Positions 28,976-38,093 of a DNA stretch of 64,000 nucleotides are shown piece after piece (position 1 is the first letter of the stretch; the number at the start of each line of letters is the position of its first letter). This DNA is from Streptomyces eurocidicus (GTDB lineage Bacteria; Actinomycetota; Actinomycetes; Streptomycetales; Streptomycetaceae): contig NZ_LGUI01000001.1 in the NCBI RefSeq assembly GCF_002891295.1, positions 744,001 to 808,000 on the forward strand, read 5' to 3'. A model generated the notes under the pieces. The model worked only from the letters and a program-made list of their open reading frames with translations. It did not search any database and was not told the origin of the DNA. Position numbers and translations under genes: made by a program.

Positions 28976-29512
28976 TCAAGCCGGTTCCACGACCGGTTCC
29001 GGTGCTCGTTCCGACCCGGGTTTCGACATGGGTTCCGGTACGGGTTCCGGCGCTCGCCCCGGTGTTCGTCCCGGCCGTCGCTCCGGCGGCCGTTCCGGTG
29101 CCGCCCCCACCATCCGCACCGGTTCGATCGGCAGCGGTCTGGCCGGCGACACCCGGCGGAAGGCCGAGGTGCCCCGCGCGAGGTCATGGCCGATCGACGC
29201 GGCGTCGATATCCGCCGACAGCCGGCGCCCGTCCCCGCCCTCCCGCCCTTCGGACTCCTGAATGCGCAACTTCCCCCGCACGATGACCGGTTCACCGATC
29301 GTCACCGACGCCACCACGTTCTCCGCGAGCGCGCGCCAGGCCCACACCGTGTAGAAGCTGGTGTACGCGTCCGCCCACTCCTCCTTGCCCCGGTCCCAGC
29401 GGCGCACCGTCGCCGCCAGCCGGAACCGTGAGACGGCCGAGCCGTTCACCGCCTCCCTGAAGTCGGGCTGTGTCGCGACGTTTCCCACGACCGTCACCAC
29501 TGTCTCGTTCAT
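28976..29512 (-). CDS. Single-stranded DNA-binding protein-like (SSB paralogue)
   Basis: A 178-residue protein whose first ~105 residues form an OB-fold of the SSB type: VTVVGNVATQPDFREAV, FRLAATVRRWD, YTSFYTVWAWRALAENV and VIVRGKLRI. The C-terminal part is a Pro/Glu/Arg repeat region (PERPPERRPGRTPGRAPEP) and lacks the acidic DDDIPF-type tip that recruits partner proteins in the replicative SSB. It is therefore more likely an accessory paralogue, as Streptomyces have several SSBs. The ATG at 29512 gives the standard N-terminus MNETVVTVVGN. Confidence 0.85.
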   Translation of the reverse strand: MNETVVTVVGNVATQPDFREAVNGSAVSRFRLAATVRRWDRGKEEWADAYTSFYTVWAWRALAENVVASVTIGEPVIVRGKLRIQESEGREGGDGRRLSADIDAASIGHDLARGTSAFRRVSPARPLPIEPVRMVGAAPERPPERRPGRTPGRAPEPVPEPMSKPGSERAPEPVVEPA

Positions 29513-29707
29513 CCGGACCGCCTCCCCCGCCGTCCCGCGGCTCGCGCCGCCTTCGCTGACGTGCACTCATGCTGCCGTCATCGGCGGGACTTCGCCGGGC
29601 CCTGTGGACGGGCGGAAAGTTGTGGACAACGCCACCACCCACAAGGGTCTACCGGTGCCGGCGGAGGCCCGCACGGACCTCACCCACGGGCCGCGCGGCC
29701 CGTCGGC

Positions 29708-32101
29708 TCACGCACCGCCCGCCGCGATCACGAACTGGGCCCGCACCTCCCGGTACCGCAGGAGCTCCGCCGCGACCGGTTCCAGCACCCGCTCCCGGCC
29801 GCAGCCGGCCGCCACGCTCCGCAGCCTCCGCTCCGTCTCCAGCCCGTGCCGCCGCGCCGGCCCGCGCGCCACCACCCGGCACCCCCACTCCAGCGCGGGA
29901 CCACCCGCCCCACCACCCGTCAGAACCAGCCCGGCGATCCACCACTCCCCGGCGCACACCCCGAACAGAGTCCCCAGCAGCCACGCCGTACCCAGCAGTT
30001 GCAGCGCGGAGAGCACCCACTGCGCGGTCGCGGCCACGGCCCACCAACCGGGCCGCACCACCCGGGGCGCCCCACCGCCCCGGGTGCGCCACACGCCCGT
30101 ACGCCCGGAACCGGACCCCGTACGTCCGGAGCCGCCGCGCGCCCCTCGTCCGCGTCCCGTCGCGGCCGGGCCGCTCGCCATCAGGGCGCCGGCCGCCGCG
30201 TCGAGCGCGTCCGCCAGCCCTTCCGCGCCGCGCCCGGCCGCCTCGCGCACGGCCCGCGCCCAGGGGTCGGGCAGCCCGGCGGACGCCTCGTACGCCAGGG
30301 CCCGTACGGCCTGTTCCACGAGCGGGCGGGAGACGGTGCGCCGCGAGGACGGCTCATGGCCGAGGGCGGGGGCGGCGGGCCGGGGAACGGGGGTCTCCCG
30401 CGCGGCGACGGCGGTCGCGGCACCGGGGAAGTCCTCGGCGCGGGCGTCGGGGAAGGGTCCGGAGGGACCGTCCGGGAGGAGCGCGTCCCCGGCGAAGGCC
30501 CCCGGATCGCCCTCCGGTGTGCGGCACACGGCCGGAACACCGGCGTCCGTGGCATACCCGGTCCCGATCGCGCGCCGCCCGCCGGTCGCGCACTCCGTCC
30601 CGGTACGGCCCCCCGCAGCCGGGCCCGTACCGCCGACCGGGCCCGTAGCCGTCCCCGGAGCCGTAGCCGTCCCCGTACCCGTAGCCGTCCCCGTGCCCGT
30701 GCCCGTCACGGGACCGCCCGAAGGCCCGCCGCCCCGCCACGCCGTCCGCTGCCGTCCGTACCACCGCAGCGCCACCGTCCACGGCGTCCCGCAGGCCCGT
30801 TCGGCGTCCCGCAGCCACGCGCGTTCCGCCGCGAGGCCGGTGGCCTGGGCGCCGACCGCCTCGGCCAGCCGGTCGTCGAACTCCTGGCGCGCGCGGTCCG
30901 TCAGCCCGGGCCGCCCGTCGGCCACGTACGCGGGCCGCAGCCGCGCCGAGACGCCGTCGATATCGGCGATCAGCCGCCGCTCGGCGACCGATCGCGCGGC
31001 GGTGAACTGCGCGAGGGTCTCCCTGAGTTCGCCCAGGCCCTTTCCGGTGAGGGCGGAGAGGGCGAGCACGGTGGCGCCCGGCTCACCGTGCTCGCCGAGC
31101 GCCAGCCCGTCCTCGTCGAGCAGCCGTCGCAGGTCGTCCAGCACCTGGTCGGCGGCGTCCTCCGACAGCCGGTCGATCTGGTTGAGGACGACGAAGGTCA
31201 CCTCGGCGTACCCGGCGAGCGGCCGCAGATAGCGCTCGTGGAGCAGCGCGTCCGCGTACTTCTCCGGGTCCACCACCCAGATCACGGCGTCCACCAGGGC
31301 CAGCAGCCGGTCGACCTGTTCGCGGTGGCCGACCGACGCGGAGTCGTGGTCGGGCAGGTCGAGCAGGACGAGCCCGTGCAGCCCCGGGTCGTACGGGCGG
31401 ACGGGCTGGCGGCGCGATCTGGGCGGGATGCCGAGCCGGTCCAGGAGCCCGTCGGCCCGGTCGGCCCGGTCCGTCCAGGCGCAGGCGATGGGGGCCGACG
31501 TGGTCGGCCTGCGCACACCGGTGTCGGAGAGCTGGGTGCGCGCGAGGGCGTTGAACAGCGTGGACTTGCCACTGCCCGTGGCTCCCGCGAGCGCGACGAC
31601 CGTAAGGTCGAGCGAAAGCCGCTGGCGCGCGGCCGCCTCCTCCAGGACGTGACCGGCTTCGGCGAGCGTCCGCCGGTCCAGCCGGGCCCTGGAGAGGCCC
31701 ACGAGCTCGCGCAGGGCGTCCAGGCGGCGGCGCAGGACGGTGCCGAGGCAGGGTCCGGCGGAGCGGGCCTCGGGCGCGGTCTGCGGGCGCGGGGGCGCGC
31801 TCACCGGTGGTTGCGCCTCGGCCTGCCGGGGCGTCCGTTCCGGGCGGGCCCGGCGGGCGATCAGCCCGTCGTCCCAGGCGCGGTGGAGGGCCTCGGCGTC
31901 GATGTCCGGGCGGGGCCCGGCGGGCTCGGCGGACCGCTCGCGCGGGCGGCCGGGGCCCTCGGAGCCGTCGTCCGGACGACCACCGGCGCCGGTGGTGGCA
32001 CGGGCGCCCGCACCGCCGTCGCCGGGACCGGCCGCGGGTCCCGACGGGTGGCTGTCGGCTACGTCCACGTCGTGGCTGTCGGCCTGGGGCACCGTGGTCA
32101 C
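29708..32101 (-). CDS. dynB: Dynamin-like GTPase with C-terminal membrane segments (DynB type)
   Basis: A 797-residue GTPase. A disordered N-terminal ~115 residues is followed by a G domain: P-loop GATGSGKS at 173-180, switch-region Thr in [15 protein letters not shown] for DxxG, and VVLNQIDRL for the NKxD position. The middle contains a long Gly/Thr/Ala/Pro repeat region. Two hydrophobic helices near residues 685-735 ([34 protein letters not shown]) anchor it. In Streptomyces the paired dynamins DynA and DynB stabilise FtsZ rings at sporulation septa. The GTG start overlaps the DynA stop by 4 bp. The symbol is assigned from this two-gene arrangement. Confidence 0.75.
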   Translation of the reverse strand: MTTVPQADSHDVDVADSHPSGPAAGPGDGGAGARATTGAGGRPDDGSEGPGRPRERSAEPAGPRPDIDAEALHRAWDDGLIARRARPERTPRQAEAQPPVSAPPRPQTAPEARSAGPCLGTVLRRRLDALRELVGLSRARLDRRTLAEAGHVLEEAAARQRLSLDLTVVALAGATGSGKSTLFNALARTQLSDTGVRRPTTSAPIACAWTDRADRADGLLDRLGIPPRSRRQPVRPYDPGLHGLVLLDLPDHDSASVGHREQVDRLLALVDAVIWVVDPEKYADALLHERYLRPLAGYAEVTFVVLNQIDRLSEDAADQVLDDLRRLLDEDGLALGEHGEPGATVLALSALTGKGLGELRETLAQFTAARSVAERRLIADIDGVSARLRPAYVADGRPGLTDRARQEFDDRLAEAVGAQATGLAAERAWLRDAERACGTPWTVALRWYGRQRTAWRGGGPSGGPVTGTGTGTATGTGTATAPGTATGPVGGTGPAAGGRTGTECATGGRRAIGTGYATDAGVPAVCRTPEGDPGAFAGDALLPDGPSGPFPDARAEDFPGAATAVAARETPVPRPAAPALGHEPSSRRTVSRPLVEQAVRALAYEASAGLPDPWARAVREAAGRGAEGLADALDAAAGALMASGPAATGRGRGARGGSGRTGSGSGRTGVWRTRGGGAPRVVRPGWWAVAATAQWVLSALQLLGTAWLLGTLFGVCAGEWWIAGLVLTGGGAGGPALEWGCRVVARGPARRHGLETERRLRSVAAGCGRERVLEPVAAELLRYREVRAQFVIAAGGA

Positions 32102-33768
32102 CTCTCCCTCTGCAGTACGGACAGGGCGGCGATGAGGTCGACCTGGTGATCGGGGGTGACGTCGAAGGCTTCGAGGGGCGCGGTACGGCGGTCCCGTTCC
32201 GCGTCGAGCACGTCCTCCACGCAGTCGCCGAGGAGCCGCCGGCCGCGGTCGCGGAGCCGCAGGACGCCCTGGGCGCCGAGGGCTTCGGCGAGGCCCTCCC
32301 CGGCTCCGCCACGGGCCCGGCGGCCGCCGAGGAGGGAGACGGCGAGCAGGGCGCCGATCCGGTCGGGGTCGATGCCCGCGCCGCGCTCGGCGGCCCGTAC
32401 CTCCTCCTCCGCGATCTCCTCCAGGCAACGCCGCCAGCGGCGTACGGCGACGCCGATCCGGCCGGCGGCACCGTCCGGGTCGCGCGGGGCGAGCACGGTC
32501 CCGGCGGCGGGGTCGCCGTTGGAGGCGGTCGCGATGTCCTCGTCGGCGGCGGCGACCGCGCAGCTCAGCAGGGCGGCGAGGGAGCTGGTGAGCGCGGTGA
32601 GCAGTTCGTCCGCGGTGCTGTCGTGGGGGTGGCCGCGCCAGTGGGTGAGGGCGTCGCCGGCCAGTGCCTCGCCGGCGGTGATCTCCCGCCCGACGCGGTC
32701 GGAGGCGCGCCCGTAGGCGTCCTCGACGCGCTGGACCAGCCTTACGGAGGCCGCGTGCTGCATCGCCGCGGCGGCGGCGAGGGCGGGCAGGCGGGAGCGG
32801 AGCGAGGCGAGGAGCCCGGCGACCGTGCGGGCGGAGGCGACGGTGCGGGCGGCGGGGTCCTGTGCGCGCTGGTCGAGCCAGGCGCGCAGCCCCGCGACGG
32901 CGGTGGCGGGCAGCAGTCCGCTGCCGCCGCCGGCGGACTCGGGGAGTTCGGGGATGGTGAAGCTCGGCACGTCGTCGAGACCGGCGGCGGCGAGCAGCGC
33001 CCCGTAGTGCCGGGAGACCTCCAGGGCGACCTGGTGCGGGACCCGGTCGAGGACGGTGACGAGCGTGACGTCGTACTCCTTGGCGGTGCGCAGCAGGTGC
33101 CAGGGCACCGCATCGGCGTACCGGGTGGCGGTGGTGACGAGTACCCAGATGTCGGCGGCGCAGATCAGCTCGGCGGCGAGCTCGCGGTTGCGCGCGACGA
33201 GCGAGTCGACGTCGGGCGCGTCGAGGAGGGCGAGGCCGCGCGGGAGGGTGCGGTCGGTCTCGATGCGCAGCGCCGGGGGTTCGCCGCTCCCGGCGTCCGG
33301 GTCGGCGTCGAGGTCCGCGTCGAGGCCGTCCTCCGCACCGCCGTTCGCCTCGCCCGCGGCGTGCGGCTCGGGGGCGGTGGTGTCCTGGGCGGGGACCCAG
33401 ACCCTGCGGAGCTCGGGCAGCACCCGGGTGCCGGCGAACCAGTGGTGGTCGTCGGGATGGCAGACCAGCACAGGCGTACGGGTCGTCGGCCGTAGGACCC
33501 CTGCCTCAGTGACCCGCCGGCCCACAAGGGAGTTCACCAAGGTGGACTTGCCGGCTCCGGTCGAGCCCCCGACCACGGCGAGCAGTGGGGCTTCGGGGGC
33601 GCACAACCGGGGCACCAAGTAGTCATCGAGTTGCGCCAGGAGTTCGGCGCGGTTTCGCCGGGCGCGGGCGGCGCCGGGAAGGGGGAGCGGGAAGCGCGCG
33701 GCTTCGACACGATCACGCAGTGCGGTCAGCGCGTCGAGCAGCCGGGGCCGTACGTCCAAGGTCGCCAC
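32098..33768 (-). CDS. dynA: Dynamin-like GTPase (DynA type)
   Basis: A 556-residue GTPase. P-loop GGSTGAGKS at 67-75, [10 protein letters not shown] for the switch I Thr, LLDAPDVDS for DxxG, and [10 protein letters not shown] near the base-recognition position. An acidic low-complexity insert ([13 protein letters not shown]) splits the G domain around residue 140. The rest is helical (stalk-like), with no clear membrane helix. It precedes and overlaps the DynB-like gene, as in the Streptomyces dynamin operon acting in sporulation cell division. The GTG at 33768 is preferred; the frame upstream shows no ribosome site. Confidence 0.78.
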   Translation of the reverse strand: MATLDVRPRLLDALTALRDRVEAARFPLPLPGAARARRNRAELLAQLDDYLVPRLCAPEAPLLAVVGGSTGAGKSTLVNSLVGRRVTEAGVLRPTTRTPVLVCHPDDHHWFAGTRVLPELRRVWVPAQDTTAPEPHAAGEANGGAEDGLDADLDADPDAGSGEPPALRIETDRTLPRGLALLDAPDVDSLVARNRELAAELICAADIWVLVTTATRYADAVPWHLLRTAKEYDVTLVTVLDRVPHQVALEVSRHYGALLAAAGLDDVPSFTIPELPESAGGGSGLLPATAVAGLRAWLDQRAQDPAARTVASARTVAGLLASLRSRLPALAAAAAMQHAASVRLVQRVEDAYGRASDRVGREITAGEALAGDALTHWRGHPHDSTADELLTALTSSLAALLSCAVAAADEDIATASNGDPAAGTVLAPRDPDGAAGRIGVAVRRWRRCLEEIAEEEVRAAERGAGIDPDRIGALLAVSLLGGRRARGGAGEGLAEALGAQGVLRLRDRGRRLLGDCVEDVLDAERDRRTAPLEAFDVTPDHQVDLIAALSVLQRER

Positions 33769-34064
33769 AGGTGCAGAATGCCCAATTCTGTGGTGATTTT
33801 GAAGCGTATGACCCGTGGCGCGCGAGGCGTGGCGAATGTTGCTCAGGCATAACGAGTACACAACACCCGTCGCCTGATGCGTAAAAAACGATGCAAGATT
33901 CGTACCTGCCTGCGATTATCAGGACCGCTTCACCAAACCTCCACATCGTGGCACGGAGGTGAAGCAACCGGGACGAGGTGAGCGGAGCCCTATCCTTGTC
34001 CCCGGCAAGGTCACGGCACCACCGAGCCCGGGGCTTCAGCCGTCCGCGACCGCCGCACACACCG

Positions 34065-34137
34065 GCCCCCGTAGCTCAGTGGATAGAGCAGGCGCCTTCT
34101 AAGCGCTTGGCCGCAGGTTCGAGTCCTGCCGGGGGCG
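34065..34137 (+). tRNA. tRNA-Arg (anticodon UCU)
   Basis: A full cloverleaf can be drawn: acceptor stem GCCCCCG/CGGGGGC with discriminator G, D arm GCTC...GAGC, anticodon loop CTTCTAA with anticodon TCT (reads AGA), and T arm GCAGGTTCGAGTCCTGC. No CCA is encoded. It is intact although a mobile element is inserted in it, because the element supplies the 3' half from base 26 onward. Confidence 0.95.
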
Positions 34138-34148
34138 CTCGCTCCATG
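34090..34148 (+). other. attL: tRNA-proximal att copy
   Basis: 59 bp identical to 52807-52865. It begins at tRNA base 26, just before the anticodon stem, and runs 11 bp past the tRNA end. Similarity continues through the terminator to about 34186 with scattered differences, so the exact crossover cannot be placed within the identical block. Confidence 0.92.
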
Positions 34149-34153
34149 TCGCA

Positions 34154-34182
34154 CGCCCTTCCCTGCCGGGAGGGGCGTTTTT
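34154..34182 (+). terminator. Rho-independent terminator of tRNA-Arg
   Basis: CGCCCTTCCC and GGGAGGGGCG pair (one G-T) around TGCC, followed by TTTTT. Near-identical copies follow the other two att sequences at 52871 and 55526. Confidence 0.85.
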
Positions 34183-34215
34183 GCTGGTCAGAGGACACGG
34201 GGCGCAGACAGCAGG

Positions 34216-34257
34216 AGCCGGGGACCACCTACTCAATTGAGTAGGTGGTCCCCGGCT
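34216..34257. repeat. 42-bp perfect palindrome beside attL
   Basis: Every base of the two 21-bp arms pairs, with the centre CAATTG between 34236 and 34237 and GGGGACC/GGTCCCC in the arms. It lies between the tRNA terminator and the first element gene. It could be a bidirectional terminator, a protein-binding site used in recombination, or a cruciform. The AT-rich centre (ACTCAATTGAGT) contrasts with the flanks. Confidence 0.85.
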
Positions 34258-34341
34258 GCGTCCGGCTGGAGCCGGTCTCGAACGGCTCTCGGCGGGTGTT
34301 CTTCCCGAAAACCTCCCGAAGTTTTCGCGCGGCTACAGGGG

Positions 34342-34809
34342 TCAGCCGGCTGCTGTCCCTGCCGAGAGGCGGGCCCGTTCCTCGGCACGCGGTTCGGCCT
34401 TCCAGCCTGGCAGCAACATCGATAGCATCGGGTCGCTTTCGATCTCCTGCTGGGTGAGCCGCATGCCTTCGTCGATGAGCGCGTCCCACTTCTCTGTGGC
34501 GAGCTCGACCCGGCAGGGCAAGTCCTTGATGATCTTCTCGTCCACGGTCAGGTACTTCGACGCCCGTCTCCCAGCCCTACGGGCCGTAGGCACATAGGCG
34601 TCGGCGCCGACCTGATCAGGGAGCAGGGAGATGAGGACCGCCTTCCCGTCCTCGGCGATCCTTCGGGCCGCCTTATGGGCTGCCGAGACCTCCCCCGCGT
34701 AGGGATCCCGTCCCAGTAGCTCGATCAGGGTGCCGCGGATACTGACTGTGTCGCGACCGGCCAACGCATTCTGCAGGGCCTGGCGGAACGTCTCCGTCAT
34801 CGATGTCAT
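34342..34809 (-). CDS. Element protein of unknown function between attL and int
   Basis: About 155 residues from the ATG at 34809 (MTSMTETFRQALQNALAG). The frame stays open to 34980, and GTG at 34824 is another possible start; no clear ribosome site favours one. The product is soluble and charged, with RGTLIELLGRDPYAGEV and a basic patch RRAGRRASKYLTVDEK. No family is recognised. Similar elements usually have int next to att, so this gene is an added passenger or an accessory to recombination. Confidence 0.6.
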   Translation of the reverse strand: MTSMTETFRQALQNALAGRDTVSIRGTLIELLGRDPYAGEVSAAHKAARRIAEDGKAVLISLLPDQVGADAYVPTARRAGRRASKYLTVDEKIIKDLPCRVELATEKWDALIDEGMRLTQQEIESDPMLSMLLPGWKAEPRAEERARLSAGTAAG

Positions 34810-34948
34810 GACCGCGATTGTCACGACTGACTGCGCCGGGGCCGTGCGCTTGAGGGCGATGCCTGTTGTGTGTTCCCCCGTACGGCAGATACGTACGGGG
34901 CGTCGTCGCCGCCCGAGGGGTTGGGCTACCAACCCCTCGGACGGCCCC

Positions 34949-36376
34949 TCAGCTACCAGCTGCCGAACTTTCCGGACCATCAGTCGGAGAGGCCGGGCCC
35001 AAACCCACCGTGGGCAATTGCTGAGGGCCCTCGATGCGCTTCTGGAGGTCCGGCAACTGGCCGTTGATGCAGCGGGCGTAAGTGGCGAGCAGGACCGGGA
35101 CGCTGTTGCCGGCCCACTCTGCGACCTGCGCTGGTGGGATCTGGTTGTTAAGCCAGGTGGTCAGACAGGTGTCGCGGAGGTCGTAGACGCGCCTCCCGAG
35201 GGGGGATTCGAACTCGTACAGGGTGAGTACTTCCTTGCGGGCCTTGCGCCAGATGCGGCGGAAGACCGAACCGGAGAGCAGGCCGCCTTTCTCTCCGGGA
35301 AAGAGGAGGTCACCCGGCCCGAGGCCGTCCCGTTTGATCAGGTCACGGAGGATCGCGGCCAGAGCGGGGTGGACCGGAACAGGGCGGGTGTCGCCATCGG
35401 CTCGCCCCTTCAGGTCGCGAGTCTCGTGGACCGCACCGTCGTCCGTCCAGGCGCTGCCGACTTCGGGCTCCGTGGTGTGAACAAGGAGCTCGCCCCAGCC
35501 TGACTCCGGCAGGGTGGCGGCGGCGACGCGCAGGGCCACAGCTTCCTCAGGACGCAGGCCCGCGTAGTAGAGGGTGGCGAAGAACGCGTGGAGGCGGTAG
35601 CCGGTGCGCGGGCGCGCGGCGATCCAGGCCAAGAACCGGGCCGTTTGGGCGGGACTGAGGAGAGACCGCTTGTCGATGGCCTGGGACACCTTAGGTGGAG
35701 CGTTCTCGTCCTTGCCCTTGGGGAGCGGATTGATCTTCAGGATCTTCTGCCGGATGGCGTACTTGATGACCACGTTGAGGATGCGCCGCTCGCGGTTGAC
35801 CGAGCTGCCGGCGGCGCGCTTTCCGTCCAGGAGTGTGCTGAGCGCGAGCATGACGCGATCCACGTGCTTGGTGTCTTCCCAGACACTCATGGGCAGAGAG
35901 TTGCGCTGGACCCAGGAGAGAACCGTGCGGACCTGAGGCGGAGCTTCGTCTCGACGAAGCTTGTTGAAGGCGTACTCCCGCAGGGCCCTGCGCACCTCGA
36001 CCGGCTTGAACTGTTTCGGCTCGTTGCGCAGCAGCGCGATGGTGACCTTGGTGAGGGTCTTGGCGGTGTTCTTACGGTTGTTCGCCGAGATGCGGGGCCA
36101 CTTCATGTCGACGTAGTCCAAGGCGAACTCGTACCAGGTGGTCTCAGCAGCCGGCACGGCGTGCGATACCGGCTTGCCGGTCTCCATGTCGAAGGGTTCA
36201 CCGTTGTTCGCGGCGACGAGGAGCGTGGCACGGAAGGAATCGGCGAGGGGACTCGTCTTGTAGGTCTCGCCCCATCGCTTGCCGTTGACGGACCACCGCA
36301 CGGTGTAGGTGGTGCCGCGCTTTCCCTCGTAGACCTCTGTGTCGTAGAAGCGGACTCTGAAGGACCGGCCCGTCAT
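34949..36376 (-). CDS. int: Site-specific tyrosine recombinase (integrase)
   Basis: A 475-residue integrase. The N-terminal half carries an AP2-like arm-binding and core-binding region (TYTVRWSVNGKRWGETYKT near 20; ALSTLLDGKRAAGSSVNRE). The catalytic half has Arg in YYAGLRPEEAVALR, box II VYDLRDTCLTTWL (Tyr replaces the first His of HxxR, as in many actinobacterial integrases), EWAGNSV (Asn for the usual His) and the nucleophile Tyr in LLATYARC. It would insert the element into tRNA-Arg. The ATG overlaps the xis stop by 4 bp, so int follows xis in one transcript. Confidence 0.93.
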   Translation of the reverse strand: MTGRSFRVRFYDTEVYEGKRGTTYTVRWSVNGKRWGETYKTSPLADSFRATLLVAANNGEPFDMETGKPVSHAVPAAETTWYEFALDYVDMKWPRISANNRKNTAKTLTKVTIALLRNEPKQFKPVEVRRALREYAFNKLRRDEAPPQVRTVLSWVQRNSLPMSVWEDTKHVDRVMLALSTLLDGKRAAGSSVNRERRILNVVIKYAIRQKILKINPLPKGKDENAPPKVSQAIDKRSLLSPAQTARFLAWIAARPRTGYRLHAFFATLYYAGLRPEEAVALRVAAATLPESGWGELLVHTTEPEVGSAWTDDGAVHETRDLKGRADGDTRPVPVHPALAAILRDLIKRDGLGPGDLLFPGEKGGLLSGSVFRRIWRKARKEVLTLYEFESPLGRRVYDLRDTCLTTWLNNQIPPAQVAEWAGNSVPVLLATYARCINGQLPDLQKRIEGPQQLPTVGLGPASPTDGPESSAAGS

Positions 36377-36573
36377 GCGTGGTCCTCGCAGTCGGTGAGC
36401 CAGTTGTCCAGATCGCTCCGACGAATGCGCAAGGCTCCATTTGGGAGGCGCAGGCAGCGCGGGGCCCGCCCTTTCTGGCGCCAGTCGTAAAAGGTCGAGC
36501 GGGCGATGCGCAGTTCCTCGCACAGCTCTTCGACGGTCAGCTTGTCGCCACCCTTTCGGGCACGGTTCGTCAC
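36373..36573 (-). CDS. xis: Excisionase (Xis), helix-turn-helix
   Basis: A 66-residue DNA-binding protein with a MerR/AlpA-like helix-turn-helix: LTVEELCEELRIARSTFYDWR, then the wing LRLPNGALRIRRSDLDNWL. Such proteins direct the integrase toward excision. The GTG at 36573 has GGAGAGGGGG upstream; stop and int start overlap (ATGA). Its own start overlaps the stop of a 33-codon frame (GTGA), so the three are translationally coupled. Confidence 0.88.
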   Translation of the reverse strand: MTNRARKGGDKLTVEELCEELRIARSTFYDWRQKGRAPRCLRLPNGALRIRRSDLDNWLTDCEDHA

Positions 36574-36671
36574 CGGGCCCCCTCTCCACGGGCCCTCGCC
36601 CAGGGGTTGGGTAAGGCAACGTCGGGGGTTCCATCGGCCCCAGGCAGCGGGGAGTTGTCGCTGTGGTGCAT
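36570..36671 (-). CDS. 33-residue small protein coupled to xis
   Basis: A short frame beginning MHHSDNSPLPGADG and ending in ARGEGAR. It has a strong AGGAGGTG ribosome site 8 bases upstream, and its TGA overlaps the xis GTG. It may be a leader peptide that controls xis translation or a real small protein. Confidence 0.5.
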   Translation of the reverse strand: MHHSDNSPLPGADGTPDVALPNPWARARGEGAR

Positions 36672-36689
36672 CCTGGTGGCACCTCCTGA

Positions 36690-36703
36690 ATCCTGTACGG
36701 GAT
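36690..36703. promoter_or_regulatory. Near-palindromic box ATCCTGTACGGGAT upstream of the xis-int unit
   Basis: ATCC/GGAT arms around TGTACG, directly upstream of the ribosome site of the small frame before xis. ATCCTGGACGGGAT recurs at 41129-41142 before another transcription unit with the same strand and spacing to its ribosome site. Shared flanks (CCTCC on one side, GGGGAGG or GGGAGAG on the other) extend the match. Confidence 0.5.
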
Positions 36704-36757
36704 GGGGAGGCCGGGGCAGCGGGCTTCTTTGGCGGATGGCCGCTGCCCCGGGCGAAG

Positions 36758-37119
36758 TCAGTGGAGCTGGTCCTGACTCCACTTGACGTACTCGTCGCGC
36801 ACGTACGTAAGGCAGTTCTCAGCGGTGACGATCTCGGCCGCCTTGAGCTCAGGCCGTTGCGCGCGACGTCGTACTCGATCAGCTGTCGCGCGACCTGAAC
36901 CGCGGCTTCGGCGGCCGGCGCGGCGACCTCCGGGGCGAACCTGGCCGCCTCGGCGAGCGCCATGCGGTCGAAGACGGCGGCCTTACGGAGCCAGAACTCC
37001 CGCTCGTCGTCGGACAGGCGCGGGATGCTGTGCCGGATCACCCAGGTGATCTCCGAGGTGATCCCGGGGGCGGTCGCGTACGCGTGCGTGGATTCGGCGG
37101 CGTGGGATCCGGTGGTCAC
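36758..37119 (-). pseudogene. Small element protein, frameshifted as read
   Basis: The first ~88 residues from the GTG at 37119 read TTGSHAAESTHAYATAP, ITWVIRHSIPRLSDDEREFWL and MALAEAARFAPEV. The frame then drifts into Arg/Ser-rich nonsense. Adding one G near 36850, where CTGAGCTC would become CTGGAGCTC, continues the protein as ELKAAEIVTAENCLTYVRDEYVKW to a stop at 36758, about 120 residues in all. The function is unknown. The start overlaps the preceding gene's stop (GTGA). Confidence 0.65.
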
Positions 37120-37730
37120 TGTTCCACCTCCGGCGTGCCGTGCGCCGGGCAGGCGGTGAGCAGCTGGTGGTGGAGGGCCATCTCGGCCTGCTCGCCGTAG
37201 GCGTACGCGCAGTCCGCCAGGCCGGCGAGGCCGCCTTCGCTCCGACCGGCGTACCGGTCCATCCAGCGGGCGCCGACGTGGGAACGCAACAGGGCCAGGC
37301 GCCGCTGCCCGGACCAGTTGCCGAGGTCGCCGCGGAAGTCCGGGAGCGGCTCGTCGGGGAGGTCGTAGTGCTCGGTCTGGTCGCGGCGGAGCTCGACGTA
37401 CCTGGGGCGGTAGCCCTTGACGACCGCGAGCAGGGCGCCGGCCGTGCCGTAGGCGTAGGCGAGCGCGAGGTTCTCGTAGAGGTCGGTGGTCACGCTCTGG
37501 TAGGCCCTGCACAGGCCGCGGATCTGGCTGAGGGCGACGTCCTGGGGGCTGATCCGGTACTCCCCGCAGATGTTCACGTCGCCGATCTCCGCCCGCAGGC
37601 GTGCCGGGTCGATGTGCCAGGTGGCGACTTCCGCGGCCTGGCGGGCGAGCCGGGTCTCGCGAGCCGCCGCCCCTAAGGCGAACACGCTCGCGGTCAGGCT
37701 GTCGAACCATGCGAGGGTGGTGTGGGACAT
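37116..37730 (-). CDS. Element protein of unknown function
   Basis: A 204-residue soluble protein starting MSHTTLAWFDSLTASVF with GGGAGGACACCC before the ATG. Visible features are a helical, Ala/Arg-rich composition with GEYRISPQDVALSQI, ALAYAYGTAGALLAVVKGY and ADCAYAYGEQAEMAL. It is not recognisable as RepSA or another replication initiator and is less than half the usual length of those. It sits between xis and the Spd-like genes and overlaps the next gene. Confidence 0.75.
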   Translation of the reverse strand: MSHTTLAWFDSLTASVFALGAAARETRLARQAAEVATWHIDPARLRAEIGDVNICGEYRISPQDVALSQIRGLCRAYQSVTTDLYENLALAYAYGTAGALLAVVKGYRPRYVELRRDQTEHYDLPDEPLPDFRGDLGNWSGQRRLALLRSHVGARWMDRYAGRSEGGLAGLADCAYAYGEQAEMALHHQLLTACPAHGTPEVEQ

Positions 37731-37755
37731 GGGTGTCCTCCCACTCGTGGAGCAC

Positions 37756-37774
37756 GGGCCGGGCTGTCCGGCCC
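37756..37774 (-). terminator. GC hairpin between small element genes
   Basis: GGGCCGG and CCGGCCC form perfect 7-bp arms with a GCTGT loop, downstream of the 83-residue gene and upstream of the 204-residue gene. It may attenuate the small-gene operon. Confidence 0.4.
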
Positions 37775-37822
37775 TCCGCACGGGTCCAGCTCCCGGTGGA
37801 GTTAGACCCGCACGGGGAGCCG

Positions 37823-38074
37823 TCAGCCGATGGCCGGAGCCTCCACGTCCGCTTCCGCGGCACGAAGTAAAAGCGTGCGCAGGTCGGTGCCGATGACCGC
37901 CGCGAGACGGTGCTCGATCGCCCGCCACGAGGCGGGGTCAATGGCCATGAGCGCGGCGACGGCCGCCGGCCCTTTGCCTTCTTCGAGAGCGGTCAGCGCG
38001 TCGCGCAGCTCCCCCGAGGCCATGAGCGAGATCCGGTACGAAGAGGAGCCGTTCCGTTCCTTCATGTCTTTCAT
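37823..38074 (-). CDS. 83-residue element protein, unknown
   Basis: Starts MKDMKERNGSSSYRISLMASG, preceded by GGAGGAATCCACCC. Helical, Ala/Leu-rich C-terminal part (ELRDALTALEEGKG, IEHRLAAVIGTDLRTLLLRA). No family is recognised. The strong ribosome site and element context support a real gene. Confidence 0.65.
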   Translation of the reverse strand: MKDMKERNGSSSYRISLMASGELRDALTALEEGKGPAAVAALMAIDPASWRAIEHRLAAVIGTDLRTLLLRAAEADVEAPAIG

Positions 38075-38093
38075 GGGTGGATTCCTCCGGTGC

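Noticed and set aside
29561..32149. An 862-codon plus-strand frame
   Set aside because: Antisense to the DynB-like GTPase, which has complete GTPase motifs.
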